Source: Streptomyces vietnamensis
GTDB lineage: Bacteria; Actinomycetota; Actinomycetes; Streptomycetales; Streptomycetaceae
Length of the DNA stretch: 64,000 bases
Assembly (NCBI RefSeq): GCF_000830005.1
Contig: NZ_CP010407.1
Coordinates: 2,585,001 to 2,649,000 of the forward strand
Direction: 5' to 3'
Positions 33,361 to 41,757 of the stretch are shown here, in pieces; position 1 is the stretch's first letter, and every line of letters starts with the position of its first letter. A program made the position numbers and the translations under genes. The notes beneath the pieces are model-generated. The model was not told the DNA's origin. It did no database searches and saw only the letters and a list, made by a program, of their open reading frames with translations.

Positions 33361-35403
33361 TCAGGCGTGGTGGTCGCCGGGCGGCTCGGGTGTGGGGGGC
33401 CGCTCCCCGTCCGGGCCGCGCAGTTCGGCCGTCAGCTCCTCCAGCAGTTGTACGAGGTCGGTGGGCCGTTCGGGTCCCCACCAGTCGCCGAGGAGTTCGG
33501 CGAGCGACTCCTCCCGGGCCTCGGCCAGTACCGTCGCCGCCCGTACGCCGTCCTCGGTGAGGGTCAGCCGGCCGCCCTCCCGGGTCGCCAGGCGCCGCTC
33601 CTCCACCTGCCGGGACGCCTCCGTGATCACTCGCAGCGGTACGGGGGTGGTCTCGGCGAGCCGGGAGGGTTCGACGGTCCCGTGGCGGCGGATGCGCAGC
33701 AGCAGCCAGCTCGCGGCGGGCGGCAGGTCGAGCCCGGCGCGCGCGGTGATCTTCGCGTAGATCTCCTTGCGGCCCTCCCTGGAGTCGAGGAGGGACAGGG
33801 CGCGGGCGTGTTCGTCTGAGGCGGGGGTCTGGTGGGTGTCGGGGGCGGTGACGAAGGCGCGCAGTTTGTCCTCCTTCAGGAGGCAGGCGAAGACGAACGC
33901 GACGAGGACGACGGGTGCCGCGTACAGGAAGACGTCCGTGATGGACGTGGCGTAGGCGTGGAGGACCTGCGGGCGCAGTTCGGGCGGGAGCTCGGCGATG
34001 GCGCGCGGGTCGGCTGCGACCCGGCCGGGGCCGGTGCCGGGCGGGAGTTCCCTTCCCGCGTTCGCGAACACCTCGCCGAGCGTGCCGGCGAGCCGGCTGG
34101 TGAAGATCGTGCCGAAGACGGCGACGCCGAAGGAGGCGCCGATGGAGCGGAAGAACGTGACTCCTGAGGTGGCGACGCCGAGGTCCTCGTACGGGACGGC
34201 GTTCTGCACGACCAGGACGAGGACCTGGATGACGAGGCCGAGTCCGGCGCCGAAGACGAAGAAGCAGACGCTCATCGACCAGGTCGAGCTGGTCTCCGTC
34301 AGCTGGTGCAGGAGGAGCAGGCCGACGCAGGTGAGGGCGGTGCCGACGATGGGGAAGACCTTCCAGCGGCCGGTGCGCGAGACGATCTGGCCGGAGGCGG
34401 TCGAGGTGATCAGGACGCCGAGGACCATGGGCAGCATGTGAACGCCCGACATGGTCGGCGTGACGCCCTGGACCACCTGGAGGAAGGTCGGCAGGAAGGT
34501 CATCGCGCCGAACATGGCGAAGCCGACGACGAAGCTGATGACCGAGACGAGGCTGAAGGTCCGGATCCGGAACAGCGCGGGCGGCAGCACGGGTTCGGCG
34601 GCCCGCCGCTCCACGTACAGGAACCAGACGAGGAGTACGGCTCCGAGGACCGCGAGTCCGATGATCTGCGCCGAGCCCCACGCCCAGGTCGTGCCGCCGA
34701 GGGAGGCCACCAGGACCAGGCAGGTGGCGACCGAGGCGATGAGGAAGGTGCCGAGGTAGTCGATGGTGTGGCGGGTGGAGCGGACCGGGATGTGCAGGAC
34801 GGTCGCGATCACGAAGAGGGCGACGATGCCGATGGGGAGGTTGATGTAGAACACCCAGCGCCAGGACAGGTGCTGGGTGAAGAGCCCGCCGAGCAGCGGG
34901 CCGAGGACGCTGGTGCCGCCGAAGACGGCGCCGAAGAGGCCTTGGTACCTGCCGCGTTCCCGGGGCGGGACGAGGTCGCCGACGATCGCCATCGACAGGA
35001 CCATGAGACCGCCGCCGCCGAGGCCCTGGATCGCGCGGAAGGCGATGAGCTGCGGCATGTTCTGGGCGATGCCGCAGAGGGCGGAGCCGACGAGGAAGAG
35101 GACGATGGCGCCCTGGATGAGTCTCTTGCGTCCGTACTGGTCGCCGAGCTTGCCCCAGAGGGGGGTCCCGGCCGTGGACGCGAGCATGTACGCGGTGACC
35201 ACCCAGGAGAGGTGTTCCATGCCGCCGAGCTCGCTGACGATGGTCGGCAGGGCGGTGGAGACGATGGTCTGGTCGAGTGCGGCGAGCAGCATGCCGAGCA
35301 GCAGCGCGCCGATCGCGACGAGGACGGTGCGACGGCTCTGCCCCTCCCCGGGCACGGGGGCGGCGGCGTCACCGAGCTGGGACGGGTGCGTGTCCTGGGC
35401 CAT
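33361..35403 (-). CDS. MFS drug exporter (DHA2) fused to a MarR-like winged helix
   Basis: 680 aa. Residues about 25-520 form a 14-helix DHA2 transporter: motif A-like GKLGDQYGRKR and antiporter motif C-like AVFGGTSVLGPLLGG. The remaining 150 residues are soluble and carry a MarR-type winged helix (EIYAKITARAGLDLPPAASWLLLRI; LAETTPVPLRVITEASRQVEERRLATREGGRLTLTEDG in outline). A DNA-binding fold fused to an exporter is unusual. It probably exports hydrophobic drugs. Confidence 0.85.
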   Translation of the reverse strand: MAQDTHPSQLGDAAAPVPGEGQSRRTVLVAIGALLLGMLLAALDQTIVSTALPTIVSELGGMEHLSWVVTAYMLASTAGTPLWGKLGDQYGRKRLIQGAIVLFLVGSALCGIAQNMPQLIAFRAIQGLGGGGLMVLSMAIVGDLVPPRERGRYQGLFGAVFGGTSVLGPLLGGLFTQHLSWRWVFYINLPIGIVALFVIATVLHIPVRSTRHTIDYLGTFLIASVATCLVLVASLGGTTWAWGSAQIIGLAVLGAVLLVWFLYVERRAAEPVLPPALFRIRTFSLVSVISFVVGFAMFGAMTFLPTFLQVVQGVTPTMSGVHMLPMVLGVLITSTASGQIVSRTGRWKVFPIVGTALTCVGLLLLHQLTETSSTWSMSVCFFVFGAGLGLVIQVLVLVVQNAVPYEDLGVATSGVTFFRSIGASFGVAVFGTIFTSRLAGTLGEVFANAGRELPPGTGPGRVAADPRAIAELPPELRPQVLHAYATSITDVFLYAAPVVLVAFVFACLLKEDKLRAFVTAPDTHQTPASDEHARALSLLDSREGRKEIYAKITARAGLDLPPAASWLLLRIRRHGTVEPSRLAETTPVPLRVITEASRQVEERRLATREGGRLTLTEDGVRAATVLAEAREESLAELLGDWWGPERPTDLVQLLEELTAELRGPDGERPPTPEPPGDHHA

Positions 35404-35549
35404 GGGGTCTCTGTCTCCGTCTCCGTGGGCGGCCCCTCCATCCTGATTGGAATGTCCCGTTATGGCCTGCCGAGGGGCACAGTCGTTCGCCCGCCGTACA
35501 CGGTCGGCCTGCATAATCGCTCGCAGTGGTATCGGGGAGGGGACCCATC

Positions 35550-36770
35550 ATGACCGGACACGTCTGTCCTGAATGCGGTGTACACAGACCTGGCTGCGCC
35601 TGCGCCCGGGCGGCGGAGATGGCGGCGGCCGAGGACTTCGACCCGCTGCGGATCAGGCCGTACGTGAGCCTGGACGCGCCCGAGGGGCCGGACGGGCAGC
35701 CGACCGCGCACCTGCAGGCGTACGCGCCGGAGGACCCGCCGACCACCCAGCTGACGGCGATCCGCCCGGAGACCGACCTCACCGCGCCGATACCGGCGGT
35801 GCACCCGACGGGGGGACAGCCGGGCACGCACCCGGACGGCTCGGGATCGGAGGCGTACCCGACGGCGACCGGCCCCGGCATGCACCCGGGCGTCGCGGGG
35901 CCGGAGGCGTATCCGGGCGCCGCGGGGCCGGAGGCGCACCCGGACGGCTCGGGCCCGGAGGCGTACCCGGACGACTCGGGATCGGAGGCGCACCCGAACG
36001 GCTCGGGCCCGGAGGCGTACCCGAACGGCTCGGGCCCGGAGGCGTACTCCGAGTACGGGCGCCCCGGGGCCGTGGGTGACGCCTCCGAGACGATGCCCTT
36101 GCTGCTGCGCGGCATCGGCGACGTACCGCCCCCGCCCGGCCACGAGGAGCCGCGGGGGCGGGGCCGCCGGCGCGGCGCGGTGGTCGCGGCGGTGGCCGCC
36201 GTCGCCGTGGCGGGCACCGCGGCCCTGGCGGCGGCCGTCCTCGGCGGCGCAGGCGACACCGACGACCGGGCGGCCGTGCCCGAGGTGACCACGAGCGCGT
36301 CCCTGAACGTCGCCGTGTCGGAGGCGCCGTCCCCCTCCTCCGAGACCCCGGAACCGACCACCTCCTCCCCGACCCCGGAGCGGACCTCCGCATCGCCGCC
36401 CCCGACCTCCTCCCCGAGCAGCGCCACGGCGAGCCCGAGCGCGTCGACGAGCCGGGCCGCCCCTCCGGCCGCCGCCCCCTCGGAGGCTCCGACGACCGCG
36501 ACGCCGACGACGACCCCGCCGTCCTCGCCGCCGACCGAGGAGACGACGGTCACGCTGGGCATCGGCTCGGAGGGCGACGAGGTGGTCGAGCTCCAGATGC
36601 GGCTGACGCTGGCGGGGGCGTACCACGACGAGATCGACGGGAAGTACGACCAGGACGTCTGGCGCGCGGTGAAGAACTACCAGTCCTGGATGTACATCAA
36701 GGACGACCCGAAGGGCGTGTACGGCCCGCACACGCGTGAGGCCCTGGAGCGGAGCACCTCGCTGTCCTGA
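35550..36770 (+). CDS. membrane protein with peptidoglycan-binding domain
   Basis: 406 aa. An N-terminal cysteine cluster (CPECGVHRPGCAC), a cytoplasmic repeat region with GSGPEAYP units (about 95-170), one membrane helix (RRGAVVAAVAAVAVAGTAALAAAVL), a Ser/Thr/Pro-rich outer linker and a C-terminal peptidoglycan-binding domain (LGIGSEGDEVVELQMRLTLAG to GVYGPHTREALE). The domain binds cell-wall glycan. GGGGAGG lies before the ATG. Confidence 0.85.
   Translation: MTGHVCPECGVHRPGCACARAAEMAAAEDFDPLRIRPYVSLDAPEGPDGQPTAHLQAYAPEDPPTTQLTAIRPETDLTAPIPAVHPTGGQPGTHPDGSGSEAYPTATGPGMHPGVAGPEAYPGAAGPEAHPDGSGPEAYPDDSGSEAHPNGSGPEAYPNGSGPEAYSEYGRPGAVGDASETMPLLLRGIGDVPPPPGHEEPRGRGRRRGAVVAAVAAVAVAGTAALAAAVLGGAGDTDDRAAVPEVTTSASLNVAVSEAPSPSSETPEPTTSSPTPERTSASPPPTSSPSSATASPSASTSRAAPPAAAPSEAPTTATPTTTPPSSPPTEETTVTLGIGSEGDEVVELQMRLTLAGAYHDEIDGKYDQDVWRAVKNYQSWMYIKDDPKGVYGPHTREALERSTSLS
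35835..36050 (+). repeat. 27-bp-class tandem repeats encoding GSGPEAYP units
   Basis: About eight imperfect in-frame units of the form GGCTCGGGCCCGGAGGCGTA encode (D/N)GSG(P/S)EA(Y/H)P. This part of the protein lies before the membrane helix. Confidence 0.75.
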
Positions 36771-36898
36771 GGGCGGCGGACCGGTTGGCCAAGACGGCCC
36801 ACGGTTTTGTATCGTGAAAGAACAAAGTGGCCCCGCCCGCTTCCCTGACCGGTGGGCGGGACCGCTTCGTTCTCCGCGCCATCCCCTCTGGAGACCCG

Positions 36899-37567
36899 AT
36901 GCCTGCCACCACCCCGGCAACGCTCACCGCCCGCGCCCTCCTCCTCGACATGGACGGCACCCTCGTCAACTCGGACGCCGTCGTCGAACGCTGCTGGCGT
37001 CGCTGGGCGGACCGGCAGGGTCTCGACGCGGGCGAGGTGCTCAAGGTGGTTCACGGCCGCCAGGGGTTCGCGACGATGGCCGTCCTCCTCCCGGACCGCC
37101 CGATGGCGGAGAACCACGCCGACAACCGGGTGATGCTGGCCGAGGAGACCGCCGATCTGGACGGGGTCGTACCCGTCCCCGGCGCCCCCGCCTTCATGGC
37201 CGCGATCGCGGACCTCCCGCACGCCCTGGTGACCTCGGCGGACGAGGCGCTGGCGCAGGCCCGGATGGGCGCGGCGGCGCTCCGGATGCCGGAGGTCCGG
37301 GTCACGGCCGAGAGCGTCGGGGCGAGCAAGCCGGACCCCGAGGGCTTTCTCAAGGGCGCCGCGGCGCTGGGCTTCGCCCCGGCGGACTGCGTGGTCTTCG
37401 AGGACTCCGAGGCCGGCATCCAGGCGGGCCGCGCGGCCGGCATGCGCGTCGTGGGCGTGGGCCCGCGCGCGGCGGCCTTCGCGCCGGACGTGCACATCGC
37501 CGACCTCACCCGGCTGCGGGTGGAGCCCGCGGCGGACGGCTCGATCACGCTGACCGCACTGGCGTAG
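36899..37567 (+). CDS. HAD-superfamily sugar-phosphate-like phosphatase
   Basis: 222 aa. Motif I LLDMDGTLVNSD, motif II VTSADE, Lys in GASKPDPEGF and motif IV FEDSEAGIQA. The small helical cap and GMRVVGVG end resemble glycerol-phosphate/2-deoxyglucose-6-phosphatases. The ATG at 36899 has GGAG upstream; an in-frame ATG at 36827 has none. Confidence 0.9.
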   Translation: MPATTPATLTARALLLDMDGTLVNSDAVVERCWRRWADRQGLDAGEVLKVVHGRQGFATMAVLLPDRPMAENHADNRVMLAEETADLDGVVPVPGAPAFMAAIADLPHALVTSADEALAQARMGAAALRMPEVRVTAESVGASKPDPEGFLKGAAALGFAPADCVVFEDSEAGIQAGRAAGMRVVGVGPRAAAFAPDVHIADLTRLRVEPAADGSITLTALA

Positions 37568-37593
37568 GCACAGCACCCCCCTCCTCCCCTCCC

Positions 37594-37628
37594 CTCGCGC
37601 GCGGCCGGAACCTCCGGCCGCGCGCGAG
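37594..37628 (+). terminator. strong hairpin after the HAD gene
   Basis: A perfect 16-bp stem CTCGCGCGCGGCCGGA with a 3-nt loop, 27 bp past the stop codon. The rest of the 279-bp spacer up to the HNH gene holds no gene. Confidence 0.8.
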
Positions 37629-37846
37629 GCGTTTCCGGACAAACCCCTGAAACCTTGGGCGCCGGGCGGAATCTGGCACTCCATCAGGACGCGTCACACC
37701 CCTTGATGTGACGTGTCCATGTCGCCACCCTGTTACCTGGCGCACCCCCCAACGAAACCTGGCGCCGCCACGATGGCCGGGCCCACCGCCCGGCAGCCCG
37801 CGGGGACGACAGTCAGCCAAGGTCCCCCCACCTCAAGGGAGTTCCC

Positions 37847-38497
37847 ATGCCCGTCGGCATGATCTACGCGCGTCGACTCGCCGTACTCGCCGCCTCCGCC
37901 ACCCTCACCGTCACCGGCCTCCTCGCCACCGCCCCGGCCGCGCAGGCCGCGATGCCCACCCCGGTCAGCGCCGCGACCGCCCGCACCTACCTGGCCGCCC
38001 TCACGGTCAAGGCGGAAGGTTCCACCACGGGTTACAGCCGGGACCTCTTCCCGCACTGGATCACCCAGTCCGGCACCTGCAACACGCGCGAGACCGTCCT
38101 CAAGCGCGACGGCGTGAACGTCGTCACCGACTCCAGCTGCGCCGCGATCAGCGGCAGCTGGTACTCCGAGTACGACGGTGCCACCTGGACCGCCGCCTCC
38201 GACCTCGACATCGACCACATGGTCCCGCTCGCCGAGGCCTGGCGCTCGGGCGCGAACTCCTGGACCACCGCCCAGCGCCAGGCGTTCGCGAACGACCTCA
38301 CCCGGCCGCAGCTCATAGCCGTCACCGACAACGTCAACCAGGCGAAGGGCGACCAGGACCCGGCGACGTGGCTGCCCTCGGTGACGGCCTACCGCTGCAC
38401 GTACGTCCGGGCATGGGTGCACGTGAAGTACTACTACAACCTCAGCGTCGACTCCGCCGAGAAGAGCGCCCTCCAGTCCGTCCTCAACGGCTGCTGA
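37847..38497 (+). CDS. secreted HNH-family nuclease (DUF1524)
   Basis: 216 aa. Signal peptide ending APAAQAA, then an HNH/DUF1524 core: SDLDIDHMVPLAEAWRSGA (catalytic DHxVPL), NDLTRPQLIAVTDNVNQAKGDQDP (Asn and Lys of the motif) and four cysteines that probably form disulphides. It should degrade nucleic acid outside the cell. AAGGGAG precedes the ATG. Confidence 0.88.
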   Translation: MPVGMIYARRLAVLAASATLTVTGLLATAPAAQAAMPTPVSAATARTYLAALTVKAEGSTTGYSRDLFPHWITQSGTCNTRETVLKRDGVNVVTDSSCAAISGSWYSEYDGATWTAASDLDIDHMVPLAEAWRSGANSWTTAQRQAFANDLTRPQLIAVTDNVNQAKGDQDPATWLPSVTAYRCTYVRAWVHVKYYYNLSVDSAEKSALQSVLNGC

Positions 38498-38532
38498 CCG
38501 GGCACCCGCTGAGCGCGCGTCAGCGACGGACG

Positions 38533-38565
38533 TCGGGGAGTGAGCCTCGCCACACACTCCCCGAT
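38533..38565 (+). terminator. terminator of the secreted nuclease gene
   Basis: GTCGGGGAGTG and CACTCCCCGATG-side arms form a stem of about 10 bp with a loop of roughly 12 nt, 36 bp after the stop. Confidence 0.6.
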
Positions 38566-38593
38566 GTCCGAATGTTGAACTTGCAAGTACTAG

Positions 38594-38612
38594 TGAGGGG
38601 TGCCTAACCTTA
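38594..38612. promoter_or_regulatory. iron-box-like site (DmdR/IdeR)
   Basis: Read on the minus strand, TAAGGTTAGGCACCCCTCA matches 15 of 19 positions of the IdeR/DtxR consensus TTAGGTTAGGCTCACCTAA. It covers the probable -10 (TAACCT, with TTGCAA 18 bp upstream) of the DoxX gene, so iron should repress that gene. Confidence 0.55.
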
Positions 38613-38685
38613 CGGCCTCATCGGTTTACGTCCCCCCGCGCCCCGTTCCCCACGGACGGGGCCAGGCCGAAGGAGTCCCACCCCA

Positions 38686-39180
38686 ATGACCGCCCAGAGC
38701 ACCACCCCGGGTACCACCCCGAACACCACTCCCACGAGCCTCACGGCCCGCCTGAACCACGCCCAGCCCTACGCGCTCGGCCTGTTCCGCATCGTCGTCG
38801 GCCTGCTCTTCGCCTGCCACGGCGCCTCCTCGCTCTTCGGCCTCCTCGGCGGCACCTCGATACCGGCCGGCACCTGGCCGGGCTGGTACGCGGCCGTCAT
38901 CCAGCTCGGCGCCGGCGTCCTGGTCCTGGCCGGACTCGGCACCCGGAGCGCCGCCTTCCTCGCCTCGGGCTCGATGGCGTACGCGTACTTCAAGGTCCAC
39001 CAGCCGGAGTCGCTCTTCCCGATCCAGAACGGCGGCGAGAGCTCGGCCATGTTCTGCTGGGCCTTCCTGCTGCTCGTGTTCACGGGCCCGGGCGCGCTGG
39101 CCCTCGACCGGCTCTTCGGCGCCGGGGAGACGACGGACGCGAAGGCCCGCGAGGAGCGGGGCACGCCGGTCGCGGCCTGA
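38686..39180 (+). CDS. DoxX-family membrane protein
   Basis: 164 aa, four hydrophobic helices. FRIVVGLLFACHGASSLFG and the ASGSMAYAYFKVH helix are typical of DoxX. Members are linked to oxidative stress and thiol homeostasis. AAGGAG precedes the ATG. The iron-box-like promoter site would tie expression to iron status. Confidence 0.85.
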   Translation: MTAQSTTPGTTPNTTPTSLTARLNHAQPYALGLFRIVVGLLFACHGASSLFGLLGGTSIPAGTWPGWYAAVIQLGAGVLVLAGLGTRSAAFLASGSMAYAYFKVHQPESLFPIQNGGESSAMFCWAFLLLVFTGPGALALDRLFGAGETTDAKAREERGTPVAA

Positions 39181-39198
39181 CGTACGAGCACGCCTACG

Positions 39199-39239
39199 GG
39201 GAAGGGCCGGAAACCACACGACGGTTTCCGGCCCTTCCC
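39199..39239 (+). terminator. terminator of the DoxX gene
   Basis: A perfect 17-bp stem GGGAAGGGCCGGAAACC with a 7-nt loop, 18 bp after the stop. Confidence 0.85.
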
Positions 39240-39368
39240 GGTGCGAGAGCGGGCACCGCCCTCGCACCGGGGCTCGGCACCGGCCCGCACACCGATCCCG
39301 GCACCAGCCCGAACCGGCCTCGCCCTGACCGGCCTCGCTCGAACCGCCCTCGCCCGAAGCGGCCCTCG

Positions 39369-39467
39369 CACCGGGGCCGGGGCTCACACCGGGGCCGGGG
39401 CTCGGCACCGGGGCCGGGGCTCGGCACCGGGGCCGGGGCTCGGCACCGGGGCCGGGGCTCGGCACCG
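39369..39467. repeat. 19-bp tandem repeat array
   Basis: CACCGGGGCCGGGGCTCGG repeats four times exactly (39387, 39406, 39425, 39444), preceded by an 18-bp variant at 39369. Degenerate related units reach back to about 39250. Non-coding spacer between DoxX and DedA genes; a strain-typing marker at least. Confidence 0.85.
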
Positions 39468-39556
39468 TTCTCCCTCCCCCCTCGATCTCCACCCCGGGAC
39501 GCACCTCCCGCACCCACCGGCAGCCGACCCCCCGCCCCCGCGTAGGCTCTGGCCCT

Positions 39557-40186
39557 GTGAATCTGCTCGACAGCCTGGGCTCGCTGCGGTCGCTCACCGC
39601 CGGTCCATGGATCTATCCGGTGGTGGCGACGTCGATCCTGCTCGACGTCTTCCTGCCCGTGCTGCCGAGCGGTTTCCTGGTGATCACCGCCGCCACGGCG
39701 GCGACGACGGCGGCCGGGGCTTCTTCCGGCGTACCGTCCCTCCTCCCCCTGTTCCTCTGCGCGGCGACCGCCTCGACCCTCGGCGACTTCCTGGCGTACC
39801 GCCTGGCGCTGCGCGGCGGGGCCAGGCTGGACCGGGCGATCGCACGGTCACGCCGCCTCTCACTGGCGCAGGAACGTCTCGGCACCGCGCTCGCCCGGGG
39901 CGGCGGGCTGCTCGTCGTACTCGCGCGCTTCGCCCCGGCCGGCCGCTCCGTGGTCTCGCTGGGCGCGGGCGCGGCGAAGCGCCGGGTCGAGGAGTTCCTG
40001 CCGTGGTCGGCGCTGGCGGGGGTGACCTGGGCCTCGTACAGCGTCGGGCTCGGCTGGCTGGGCGGTCAGTGGCTGGGCGCGACCTGGTTCAGCGCGGGGG
40101 TGTCGACCCTGGCGCTGTTCCTGGCGGGCGGCCTCGCCGCGTACCTCATACGGCGTCCGGCTGCGGCTCCCGCGCCTGCGTCCTGA
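39557..40186 (+). CDS. DedA/VTT-family membrane protein
   Basis: 209 aa from a GTG. Several hydrophobic helices and the VTT features (FLPVLPSGFLVI, GDFLAYRLALRGGARLD, LARFAPAGRSVVSLGAGAA) match DedA lipid-scramblase-like proteins. Its 3' end overlaps the convergent DUF2277 gene by 41 bp. Confidence 0.8.
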   Translation: MNLLDSLGSLRSLTAGPWIYPVVATSILLDVFLPVLPSGFLVITAATAATTAAGASSGVPSLLPLFLCAATASTLGDFLAYRLALRGGARLDRAIARSRRLSLAQERLGTALARGGGLLVVLARFAPAGRSVVSLGAGAAKRRVEEFLPWSALAGVTWASYSVGLGWLGGQWLGATWFSAGVSTLALFLAGGLAAYLIRRPAAAPAPAS

Positions 40187-40415
40187 CGGCGACGGGGTGG
40201 TGGTGCGCGCCGCGCACCTCAAGGCCGTCGAGGAGTCTCGCGGTCGCGTCGGCGATCTCGTCCACGGCCCGCTCGAAGACCTCGCGGTTGTGGGCGGCGG
40301 GGGCGCGGAAGCCGGAGACCTTGCGGACGTACTGCAGGGCGGCGGCGCGGATGTCGTCCTCGGTCGCCTCCTCGGGCAGTACGGGCGGGCGGAGCGTCTT
40401 GATGCTGCGGCACAT
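40146..40415 (-). CDS. DUF2277 protein
   Basis: 89 aa. MCRSIKTLRPP and EEATEDDIRAAALQYVRKVSGF with AAHNREVFERAV are the DUF2277 hallmark blocks. Function unknown; the conserved N-terminal Met-Cys-Arg could bind metal. Start at 40415. Confidence 0.85.
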   Translation of the reverse strand: MCRSIKTLRPPVLPEEATEDDIRAAALQYVRKVSGFRAPAAHNREVFERAVDEIADATARLLDGLEVRGAHHHPVAVRTQAREPQPDAV

Positions 40416-40460
40416 GCCTCCAGTGTGGCGCGCCCCACTGACAACGCCCCGAAGCCCGAG

Positions 40461-40520
40461 GCCCGACGCCAGACCGCCCGACACCAGACCGCTCGACACC
40501 AGATCGCCCGACACCAGACC
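40461..40520. repeat. 15-bp tandem repeats
   Basis: Four consecutive units of GCCCGACACCAGACC with one or two changes, in the spacer upstream of the DUF2277 gene. Confidence 0.8.
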
Positions 40521-40585
40521 GCCCGAAGCCGGGCACCCGCCCCCGACACCAGACACCCGCCCCCGAAGTCGGACGGCGCCCGCCC

Positions 40586-40810
40586 TCACCCACCCAGCCC
40601 GCGTCTGCTCCGTGCGTTGATCTCGGCGGTGCGGGCGCGCAGCTCGTGCAGGGGCGTGGCGGGCTGGACGTCGACGGGCTCGGCCTCCCACTCGGCGCCG
40701 CCGTGGACGGCGCGGATCAGAAAGCGCCCGGAGACGCTCCGCACATAGAAACCGACCCGCCCCGTGGCGGTGTCGCGGACGAGGTCACCGACCTCGGGCA
40801 GTGGCTGCAC
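40586..40810 (-). CDS. conserved small hypothetical protein
   Basis: 74 aa from a GTG at 40810 with GGAGGGG upstream. VGDLVRDTATGRVGFYVRSVSGRFLIRAV looks like a small SH3-type barrel. Divergent from the GntR gene, which may regulate it through the palindrome between them. Confidence 0.65.
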   Translation of the reverse strand: MQPLPEVGDLVRDTATGRVGFYVRSVSGRFLIRAVHGGAEWEAEPVDVQPATPLHELRARTAEINARSRRGLGG

Positions 40811-40882
40811 GCATCCCCTCCGTCCCGAATCCTGAAGCCTGGGGACACTCAGGGAAGCGCGGCGACCCCGCCCTGTCAACGT

Positions 40883-40894
40883 ATCTCTAGAGAT
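40883..40894. promoter_or_regulatory. palindromic operator ATCTCTAGAGAT
   Basis: A 12-bp perfect palindrome in the 188-bp spacer between the divergent 74-aa gene and the GntR/UTRA gene; a good candidate operator for that regulator. Confidence 0.55.
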
Positions 40895-40998
40895 GTCCCC
40901 CGATGGATGGATCGACCGGGCGGGACGGCGTACGCGTGTGCCCCCGGGCCGAGGAGTGCGCCGTAGGGTGTCCCGCAATGGAAGGGAGTGGTCCACCC

Positions 40999-41757
40999 GT
41001 GACTGACCAGGACAGCGCTCGTCGGCCCAAGTACCAGCGCATCGCCGACGAGTTGAGAACCGCGATCCAGTCGGGCGCCTTCGCGCCGGGCGATCGTCTC
41101 CCCGGCGAGAACGACCTCATGTCGACCTACGACGTGGCCCGCATGACCGCTCGCCAGGCCCTCTCCGTGCTGCGTACGGAAGGGCTCGCGGAGGCGCGCA
41201 GGGGCGCCGGCGTCTTCGTCCGGGTCTTCCGCCCGCTGCGCCGCCGGGGCATCCCGCGCCTGGCCGGGGAGCAGTGGGGCAGCGGCCGTTCGGTCTGGTC
41301 GGCGGACGTCGAGGACCGGGAGCTGGTCGTCGATCAGATCGAGGTGGGCGAGACGGAGGCCGGGGACCGGGTGGCGGAGGTGCTGAACCTGGCACCGGGG
41401 GCGCCGGTCTGCGTCCGCAGCCGCCGCTTCGTGCTCGACTCGAAGCCGGTGCTGCTCTCGGTCTCGTACCTCTCGGCCGAGCTGGTACGGGGTACGCCGA
41501 TCACCGAGCCGGACACGGGTCCCGGCGGCACCTACGCGCGGCTCACGGAGCTGGGGCACCGGCCGGTGCGGTTCCGGGAGGAGATCCGCTGCCGGATGCC
41601 GACGGCGGAGGAGTCGGACCGGCTGTCCCTGGAGTTCGGGACGCCGGTGGTCCTCATCGGCCGTACGGCGTTCACGGGGCCGGGGATGGCGGTGGAGCTC
41701 AACGAGATGACGTTGGACTCGTCGTCGTACGTCCTGGAGTACGACTTCGACGCATAG
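40999..41757 (+). CDS. GntR/HutC-family regulator with UTRA domain
   Basis: 252 aa from a GTG with GGGAG upstream (an ATG at 40978 is possible). Winged helix PKYQRIADELRTAIQSGAF to GAGVFVRVF, then a UTRA ligand domain (ADRVAEVLNLAPGAPVCVRSRRFVLDSKPV in outline; GTYARLTELGHRP; SYVLEYDFDA). The ligand is unknown. Its 3' end overlaps the convergent MBL gene by 59 bp. Confidence 0.88.
   Translation: MTDQDSARRPKYQRIADELRTAIQSGAFAPGDRLPGENDLMSTYDVARMTARQALSVLRTEGLAEARRGAGVFVRVFRPLRRRGIPRLAGEQWGSGRSVWSADVEDRELVVDQIEVGETEAGDRVAEVLNLAPGAPVCVRSRRFVLDSKPVLLSVSYLSAELVRGTPITEPDTGPGGTYARLTELGHRPVRFREEIRCRMPTAEESDRLSLEFGTPVVLIGRTAFTGPGMAVELNEMTLDSSSYVLEYDFDA

Noticed and set aside
39369..39467. CRISPR array
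   Set aside because: 19-bp units are head to tail without unique spacers, so it is a plain tandem repeat. No cas genes in the window.
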